Source: JAFGPL01 sp046485045
GTDB taxonomy: Bacteria; Bacteroidota; Bacteroidia; Bacteroidales; UBA10428
Length of the DNA: 12,159 bases
Reading direction: 5' to 3'
Assembly (NCBI GenBank): GCA_046485045.1
Contig: JAWOHT010000243.1
Span: 1-12,159, forward strand
The position numbers were made by a program, and so were the translations under genes. Numbering within the stretch: the first letter of the stretch is position 1; the number at the start of each line of letters is the position of its first letter. This document shows positions 8,011 through 12,159 of this stretch, piece by piece. Below the pieces are notes generated by a model. The model saw nothing but the letters and a program-made list of their open reading frames with translations, was not told the DNA's origin and ran no database searches.

Positions 8011-8160
8011 ACTGACCTCCCAACCCTCCTATGAGGAGGGCTTTAGCGACTATCCGATTTTTTAGATAATTATGCATATTATTTTTTTTTAAATCCTTAA
8101 TAGAATACAATTCAATGATTTGGCAGTGTGCAAGTCCCCTTACAGGGGATTTAGGGGGCA
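8011..8160. repeat. ~150-bp direct repeat, copy A
   Basis: Copy A starts ACTGACCTCCCAA and carries a perfect 7-bp hairpin, CCCTCCT-ATG-AGGAGGG (8024-8040), followed by CTTTAGC. A diverged AT-rich middle of about 63 nt comes next. It ends in a 50-nt block (8111-8160) that agrees with copy B at 45 of 50 positions, including TTCAAT(G/A)ATTTGGCAGT and a CCCCTTAYAGGGG hairpin followed by ATTTAGGGG. It is in the same orientation as copy B. Both hairpins are conserved while their loops differ, which suggests that structure matters. Confidence 0.85.
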
Positions 8161-8230
8161 TATCTCTGTAAGTCACTTCTTTTGTTGACATGTTTTGTTG
8201 CTATTAATAAATTCAAACACCCCTATAAAC

Positions 8231-8638
8231 TTAAGAATTATCCATTTCCTCAATATAAAGTCCTATCTTTTCCATGACCATATTTAAGTCTTCGATAATT
8301 TCTTCATTCAGAAACCTTATGACTTTAATACCTGAATTTTCCAATTCGGAAGTTCTACTTTGATCATACTCTCTTATATTATCTGAATCATGATTTTTAC
8401 CATCAACTTCAATTACAAGCCTTTTTTCATGACAATAGAAATCTGCTATAAAAATGTCCAGGGGATGTTGTCTTCTGAATTTAAGACCTTTAAATTGTCT
8501 ATTGTTGAATCGACTCCATAATAATTTTTCTGCCTCAGTCTCTTTTTTCCTCAAAGCTTTGGCCCGTAACTGGATATTTTTGTTTGCTCGCAGGTACATC
8601 TGATATTTGGATTTCAGAAATTTCTTGTTTTCACTCAT
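8231..8638 (-). CDS. DUF559 domain (Vsr-like) endonuclease
   Basis: The 135-residue protein has the DUF559 signature: NIQLRAKALRKKETEAEKLLW (21-41, split here as the N-terminal helix region), LKFRRQHPLD (52-61), FIADFYC with Asp66, and LVIEVDGKNH with Glu77 and Asp79. It ends with GIKVIRFLNEEI. This is the PD-(D/E)XK arrangement related to very-short-patch-repair endonucleases. DNA cleavage is expected from the fold; the target and biological role are unknown. ATG at 8638 is used, but Met14 would also keep the whole domain. The gene lies 19 nt inside repeat B and 70 nt from repeat A. Its base composition is more AT-rich than the flanking exporter genes, which fits a separate origin. Confidence 0.9.
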   Translation of the reverse strand: MSENKKFLKSKYQMYLRANKNIQLRAKALRKKETEAEKLLWSRFNNRQFKGLKFRRQHPLDIFIADFYCHEKRLVIEVDGKNHDSDNIREYDQSRTSELENSGIKVIRFLNEEIIEDLNMVMEKIGLYIEEMDNS

Positions 8639-8657
8639 ATATGGCTGTTTTTTTATT

Positions 8658-8809
8658 CTGACCTCCCAAACCCTCCTAACAGGAGGGCTTTAGCAAATAC
8701 ACAATTCTTTAGTAAGCTGAACATTATTTTGTTTCTTCCCAAATTCTTAAAAGGTTACGTTCAATAATTTGGCAGTATTCAAGTCCCCTTATAGGGGATT
8801 TAGGGGTCA
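8658..8809. repeat. ~150-bp direct repeat, copy B
   Basis: Copy B is the second copy of the element described at 8011-8160. It starts CTGACCTCCCAAA, has the hairpin CCCTCCT-AAC-AGGAGGG (8671-8687) and CTTTAGC, then an alignable but diverged middle containing TTCTTTAG, CATTATTTT and AAATTCTTAA. It ends with the 8760-8809 block, which shares 45 of 50 bases with copy A. The 3' end runs directly into the 27-bp tandem array. It lies immediately upstream of the nuclease start and therefore forms most of that gene's 5' leader. Confidence 0.85.
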
Positions 8810-8884
8810 GTCCCCTTATAGGGGATTTAGGGGTCAGTCCCCTCATAGAGCCCGCTCCGATTAATCGGAAAGATTTAGGAGTCA
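8783..8884. repeat. 27-bp palindromic tandem array with interrupted third unit
   Basis: Two identical 27-bp units (8783-8809 and 8810-8836) read GTCCCCTTATAGGGG, ATTTAGGGG, TCA. A third (8837-8884) has GTCCCCTCATAG and GATTTAGGAGTCA separated by a 23-bp insert holding the perfect palindrome TCCGATTAATCGGA (8856-8869). The plus strand has four GGGG runs (8794, 8803, 8821 and 8830), and the leftward mRNA has the matching C-runs. Strong competing hairpins are expected within the intergenic mRNA 50 nt after the ATPase stop. Confidence 0.9.
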
Positions 8885-8898
8885 GTTTCATTTTACCG

Positions 8899-8911
8899 GA
8901 TTTATAGTTCA
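8899..8911. repeat. Possible flanking direct repeat, right copy
   Basis: GATTTATAGTTCA pairs with the left copy at 7911-7923 (12 of 13 identical). It lies 21 bp from the ATPase stop and just outside the tandem array, where the edge of an insertion would be expected. See the left copy for the caveat about chance. Confidence 0.3.
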
Positions 8912-8932
8912 TATTAAACTAATAATTCTTAT

Positions 8933-9814
8933 CTAATTATTGTCATTTTGATGGCTCAACCTCTTCCCGGTTACCTTAATAAATACATCATCAAGCGTGG
9001 CCTCTTCTGAATGAATCGAAATCAAATGGCCGTTTCTTATGATTTCGAGAAATTCATTGTTGTGCCCGATGCTATCCATTTCAAATAGTTTTTGCTCATC
9101 AGCATTGTTTATGCGGTATTCCACTTTAACGCTGCGTTTCCCATTCTGCAACTTCAGCTGTTTTGGCGAATCAATGGCGCTTATTTCCCCGTCTGCAATA
9201 AATGCTACGTGGTCGCACAATTCATCGGCATCGTGCATGTTGTGTGTGGTAAGGAATATGGTTTTCCCCCGGTTTTTCTGCTCCATGATAATATTTTTGA
9301 TATTTCGTGCATTCACCGGGTCAAGGCCTGAAGTAGGTTCGTCGAGAAACAATATCTGTGGATCGTGTAAAAAGCTACGGATAAAATTCAGCCGCATCTT
9401 CATGCCCTTTGAATAACCTTCCACTTTTTTGTTGGCATCTTCATCCAGACCAACCATTTTCAAAAGCTCATGGGGGTCTCTGGTGGGTACATTGTAAAAT
9501 GTCGAAAAAAACTGCAGATTTTCTAAAGCGCTCAGCTTATGATAATGGTTCGGCAGTTCAAAGCATACACCTATATGGTCATAAAATGAATGATCCCATT
9601 GTTTAAGGTTTTTGCCCATAATACTTATCTCACCCTGATACGAACCCATCAAACCGATTAAAATTTTTTGGGTTGTGCTTTTACCCGCCCCGCTGGGGCC
9701 TAAAAAGCCGAAAATTTCACCCTGATTCACTTCAAAACTCAGGCTGTTGACTGCCTGCACTTTGCTTTTCGGATAAGTGAAACTCAGATTATTTGCCTGA
9801 ATCATAGCTGTCAT
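8933..9814 (-). CDS. ABC transporter ATP-binding protein (exporter)
   Basis: The 293-residue nucleotide-binding subunit would energise the two permeases encoded at 6410-7842. Walker A is GPSGAGKST (39-47), Walker B with its catalytic glutamate is ILFLDEP (154-160), the D-loop is SGLD, and the switch histidine is His191 in LTTHNM. The signature is YSKGM (134-138) instead of LSGGQ. The Q-loop position reads GVCFELPN, with Glu86 where most ABC ATPases have Gln; I associate this variant with the fluoroquinolone-export group. The last ~75 residues form a C-terminal extension common in drug-export ABC-2 ATPases. The ATG overlaps the TetR stop (ATGA), implying translational coupling; Met4 is an alternative start. 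The downstream permeases are displaced by the repeat/nuclease insert. Confidence 0.95.
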   Translation of the reverse strand: MTAMIQANNLSFTYPKSKVQAVNSLSFEVNQGEIFGFLGPSGAGKSTTQKILIGLMGSYQGEISIMGKNLKQWDHSFYDHIGVCFELPNHYHKLSALENLQFFSTFYNVPTRDPHELLKMVGLDEDANKKVEGYSKGMKMRLNFIRSFLHDPQILFLDEPTSGLDPVNARNIKNIIMEQKNRGKTIFLTTHNMHDADELCDHVAFIADGEISAIDSPKQLKLQNGKRSVKVEYRINNADEQKLFEMDSIGHNNEFLEIIRNGHLISIHSEEATLDDVFIKVTGKRLSHQNDNN

Positions 9815-10476
9815 TTTTTATCATTTAAAAACCCCTTTTCCAGAATTGTTCCAAAAGCTTTAATGGTTGTTACAATTTCTTCTTCAGGAATTGAAAATAC
9901 CGGCTTTTTTTCTCTGATGTTTTTCCTGAAATTAAGATTATATTTTTTTTCAATAAAACTGTAAATGCCTATTTGCACCTGCATGATGGTAAAAGAAAGC
10001 ACATCAATGTCAATATCTTTTCTTATCTCACCTTTGCCAATATGTATTTCCAAAAGTTTCTTTATCAGTATGTCAATTTCATTTCTCATGATTTTCTCAA
10101 CCATGCCAATCTCATGATTTTCTTTTTCAAGCATTACATTGTAAAGAAACCCGCTGATAACTGGATATTGCAGGTCGAACTTCACTTTCATGACAAAATT
10201 CTCTACCAGTTTTTCATAAAGTGATTTTTCCTCAGACCCAAGCATCTCCATAACATTATCAAGCCGCATTTCTGTTGCATTTCTTAACAGATACATGTAC
10301 AGTTCCTTTTTCGAACTGAAATACCTGTAAAAGCTACCCTTAGCCAGTTCGAGTTTCCTGATGATATTCGAAAGAGAAGCTTTTGAATAGCTGTTCAGGG
10401 CAAATTCTTCATATGCTGCATCAAGTATCATTTGTCTGCGCTCTTGAGTGAGGTTTAAAAATGTTTGCAAAGGCAT
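9811..10476 (-). CDS. TetR family transcriptional regulator
   Basis: This is the likely local repressor of the ABC exporter. I place the start at ATG 10476 (MPLQTFLNL), giving 221 residues. The frame could also begin two codons earlier at a TTG (10482), but ATG is preferred. The TetR N-terminal DNA-binding domain spans about 8-55: RRQMILDAAYEEFA, then the helix-turn-helix with SLSNIIRKLELAKGSFYRYF and SSKKELYMYLL. The remaining ~160 helical residues form the ligand-binding and dimerisation domain, with no recognisable effector signature. Its stop overlaps the ATPase ATG by four bases, so regulator and exporter form one operon. Two palindromes upstream of its start are the probable operators, which implies autoregulation. 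Confidence 0.92.
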   Translation of the reverse strand: MPLQTFLNLTQERRQMILDAAYEEFALNSYSKASLSNIIRKLELAKGSFYRYFSSKKELYMYLLRNATEMRLDNVMEMLGSEEKSLYEKLVENFVMKVKFDLQYPVISGFLYNVMLEKENHEIGMVEKIMRNEIDILIKKLLEIHIGKGEIRKDIDIDVLSFTIMQVQIGIYSFIEKKYNLNFRKNIREKKPVFSIPEEEIVTTIKAFGTILEKGFLNDKK

Positions 10477-10490
10477 GTTCAAATCATTTA

Positions 10491-10506
10491 GCGACTACCT
10501 GGTCGC
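10491..10506. promoter_or_regulatory. Probable TetR operator 1
   Basis: GCGACTACCTGGTCGC has perfect 5-bp inverted arms GCGAC/GTCGC around six bases. It lies 14 bp upstream of the TetR ATG and touches the promoter -7 box at 10506, so bound repressor would block transcription. It shares GCGACT....TGGTCGC with the second site. Confidence 0.75.
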
Positions 10507-10513
10507 AAATATA
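10506..10513 (-). promoter_or_regulatory. -7 box of the TetR/exporter promoter
   Basis: On the minus strand this reads TATATTTG, an exact match to the Bacteroidota TAnnTTTG box, 29 bp before the TetR ATG. It lies between the two operator palindromes, overlapping the edge of the first. No clear TTTG -33 element is seen; the expected place falls in the second operator. Confidence 0.6.
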
Positions 10514-10520
10514 AACAAAA

Positions 10521-10540
10521 AAGCGACTGATTGGTCGCTT
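10521..10540. promoter_or_regulatory. Probable TetR operator 2
   Basis: AAGCGACTGATTGGTCGCTT has perfect 7-bp arms AAGCGAC/GTCGCTT with a 6-bp spacer. Its centre is 32 bp (about three helical turns) from that of operator 1, so both dimers would sit on the same DNA face. It overlaps the position where the -33 element of the TetR promoter should be. Confidence 0.8.
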
Positions 10541-10834
10541 TTATTAAACGGAGTTTTAAAAAAATGGTTTGGTTTTACATTTTAACTAAACATAGATTTT
10601 CTTTCTTATCAAAAAATTGAAACGTTAATTTTATTTACACGTATATAATTTTGCAGAAAGTCTGTTTAAATATTTGGTTTTTCGCATTATTATTCTTATA
10701 TTAAACTGATAATCTGTAAAAAGACCCAAAAACCCGGATTTAAAAATAAGCCTAAAAAAACCTTAAAGAGGTAAAAAAATATTGCCATTTATCAAATGAT
10801 GGCTTAAAGTTATTAAACAGGCAAAAAAGTACAG
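10541..10834. other. AT-rich intergenic region between TetR operators and surface-protein gene
   Basis: These ~294 bp hold no credible gene, repeat or RNA that I can see. The region is the divergent gap between the regulator and the large secreted protein. It has long A- and T-rich runs and one exact TAnnTTTG box on the plus strand, listed separately. Confidence 0.5.
10646..10653 (+). promoter_or_regulatory. Possible -7 box for the surface-protein gene
   Basis: TAATTTTG matches TAnnTTTG on the plus strand, 182 bp before the ATG at 10835, implying a leader of about 175 nt. The nearest upstream TTG (10617-10619) is about 26 bp away, longer than the usual spacing. In such AT-rich DNA a chance match is possible. 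Confidence 0.35.
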
Positions 10835-12159
10835 ATGCCGGGCAGATTAACAAAACTACTAATTATTTGGGGTATGCTGTTTTACAGTATGCCTTCACTT
10901 TTATATGGTCAATGCGCTTTAATAACTGATAATTTCAGCGGACAGAGCCCCAGCAGCGTATGTGCTCCTGTAAATCTGGTTATGGATGTTAGGTACAAAT
11001 TTATTGTGCCGGTTGATCCTTCAAAAGTTGAAATCCTTTACGTATGGAATGACGGCACCGGCGCCACAACCCAGGTTCCTGCAATATCACAGGGTGATAC
11101 CATATATTTTACCACGCAAAGCCATCTCTATCCTCCGGCAGATAACTGTTCATATACGGCAGAAGCTTACATCGTTTATGATGGCAATGTTTGTACAAGC
11201 AGCAGCCGTCAGGAACAGACTTTTAGCGCCTGGGCCAGGGACAATGAGAACGGTGGTGTTATCATCACCGAACCGGTTGTTGCACAGTTCTGCGAAGGCG
11301 AAGATATTGTGGATGTTACATTTGATGATAATTCAACTTTCAACTGCAATATTACTATTGAACCTGACAAACCAAACCGCCTGACACGCTGGGTGCAGTT
11401 TATTTACGGAACTACCACCATTGGTGGTGACAGGATTCCCACCATCACTGTAAGAGACCCGTGGGGCAATGTTTACAACATGACCGATGGCACAGGAAAT
11501 AACCTTCCGACAGTGGCAGGCCCGATTATCGAAATCCCGATACCGGCCGACGGGCCAAACCAGACCTCATGGGCTATAAGTGCACCGGCCGGAGGTGTTG
11601 CAGGAGATATCTTTGAAATAACCATGCGTAACTGGAATGTCTGTAATCCTTACGATAAGAATCCGTTTGATGCAATACCACCTTCCGACCTTTTGGAAGG
11701 TGATTATCCGCCCATCACCACCACTGCTTTGATTGAGATTATCACCACTCCGCCGAGAATAACAAATCCGTCGCTGGAGTTTTGTGTTGGCAGTACCATC
11801 AATCTTACACTATCCACCTCTGGAGGAACAGTCAACTGGTTCAGAGATTCGCTGATGACCGACCACATCCACACGGGCAACTCTTTCGATCCGACAGGTG
11901 ACCCTACATATTTAGATAACACTGTATCGGGAAGATATTCATTTTGGGTAACCGAGAGCATTGGCATGTGCGAGAGCGCTCCCAGCAAAGTTACCTTCGA
12001 GGTTTTTGACCTGCCAACGCCTCCTTCAGATGCCGGCCCTGACATAAGTGTTTGTGCCGATACGGTTACACTGTACGGAAGTGTTCCAATAATTGGCACA
12101 GGTATTTGGACAACAACCGGAGGTGCATTCATTGCAGACCCCACAAGTCCGACCACTTT
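10835..12159 (+). CDS. Large secreted Ig-like/PKD-like repeat protein, 5' part only
   Basis: The frame is open from ATG 10835 to the window end (441 codons, no stop). Residues 1-25 form a Sec signal peptide: basic MPGRLTK, a hydrophobic core (LLIIWGMLFYS) and likely cleavage after LLYG before Gln26. A Gln precedes Cys27, so it is not a lipobox. A Cys-containing PKD-like region follows (about 40-130), then a second beta-rich region (about 150-310). An Ig-like module of the CHU_C-associated type spans about 312-393, with FCVG at 316-319 and a GTVNWF strand. A DAGPDISVC unit starts at 399, as in long Bacteroidota adhesins built of repeated AGPD-x-x-VC modules. Such proteins usually end in a type IX secretion sorting domain, which would lie beyond the window. 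Its target and role (adhesion, gliding) are inferred. Confidence 0.88.
   Translation, partial: MPGRLTKLLIIWGMLFYSMPSLLYGQCALITDNFSGQSPSSVCAPVNLVMDVRYKFIVPVDPSKVEILYVWNDGTGATTQVPAISQGDTIYFTTQSHLYPPADNCSYTAEAYIVYDGNVCTSSSRQEQTFSAWARDNENGGVIITEPVVAQFCEGEDIVDVTFDDNSTFNCNITIEPDKPNRLTRWVQFIYGTTTIGGDRIPTITVRDPWGNVYNMTDGTGNNLPTVAGPIIEIPIPADGPNQTSWAISAPAGGVAGDIFEITMRNWNVCNPYDKNPFDAIPPSDLLEGDYPPITTTALIEIITTPPRITNPSLEFCVGSTINLTLSTSGGTVNWFRDSLMTDHIHTGNSFDPTGDPTYLDNTVSGRYSFWVTESIGMCESAPSKVTFEVFDLPTPPSDAGPDISVCADTVTLYGSVPIIGTGIWTTTGGAFIADPTSPTT

Larger units (their letters stand above)
8011..8884 (-). mobile_element. Candidate DUF559 nuclease cassette bracketed by direct repeats
   Basis: The unit consists of repeat A (8011-8160), the DUF559 nuclease gene (8231-8638), repeat B (8658-8809) and a palindromic tandem extension to 8884. 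It sits between the ATPase and permease genes of an exporter that would be expected to be contiguous, with the nuclease in the same direction as the operon. No transposase or recombinase is present, so it would be non-autonomous, nuclease-mobilised or repeat-borne. That it is a mobile unit is inferred from the arrangement; the repeats themselves are plainly visible. Confidence 0.5.

Noticed and set aside
7982..8191. 69-codon minus-strand frame across repeat A, similar to a 62-codon frame across repeat B (8724-8912); both read PKSP(V/I)RGL then CQIIE
   Set aside because: The protein similarity follows directly from the DNA repeat and the frames have no domain; the B frame stops soon after CQIIE. 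They are better explained as translated repeats than as genes.
8783..8884. Possible CRISPR-like array
   Set aside because: The 27-bp units abut directly with no unique spacers, there are only two to three copies, and no cas gene is present.
9039..9416. 125-codon plus-strand frame over the ATPase gene
   Set aside because: It is antisense to conserved ABC ATPase motifs, with no domain of its own.
10986..11384. 132-codon plus-strand frame near the right end
   Set aside because: It overlaps in another frame the long open frame from 10835, which has a signal peptide and recognisable modules.
11704..12156. 150-codon minus-strand frame at the right edge
   Set aside because: It is antisense to the surface-protein gene; its Val/Ser-rich product mirrors the Thr/Asp-rich repeats on the other strand.

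Overview
The window looks like chromosomal DNA of a Bacteroidota member, probably a Bacteroidales/Marinilabiliales-type environmental lineage. The evidence is a MetRS with the Bacteroidota-style KISTS loop and C-terminal tRNA-binding domain, promoter-like TAnnTTTG boxes, mostly absent Shine-Dalgarno sequences, and a secreted Ig-like/PKD-like repeat protein of the kind exported by type IX secretion. No rRNA, tRNA, CRISPR array or transposase was seen.

Left part (1-5585) is housekeeping. It holds the 3' end of an unidentified gene, then dprA (single-stranded DNA loading, transformation). Convergent to these is a leftward pair, yraN (nuclease-fold protein) and an S66 LD-carboxypeptidase (murein tripeptide recycling). 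Divergent from that pair are metG and a purine-nucleoside phosphorylase. The phosphorylase has Asp where the human enzyme has its specificity residue Asn243.

Middle part (5561-10540) is leftward. A DUF547 gene faces the phosphorylase across a shared hairpin. Upstream lies a TetR-controlled ABC-2 exporter of the fluoroquinolone-export type: TetR regulator, ATPase (ATGA overlap with TetR) and two six-TM permeases 2 nt apart. Two near-identical palindromic operators, 32 bp centre to centre, flank the TetR promoter.

The ATPase and permease genes, which would be expected to be contiguous, are separated by 1,090 bp. This gap holds a DUF559 (Vsr-like) nuclease gene bracketed by two imperfect ~150-bp direct repeats, plus a palindromic 27-bp tandem array and possible 13-bp flanking repeats. 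It reads as a small mobile or repeat-borne nuclease cassette dropped into the exporter operon, and it is the most interesting feature here.

Right part (10541-12159) is an AT-rich ~300-bp intergenic region followed by the 5' end of a large secreted surface protein that runs off the window.
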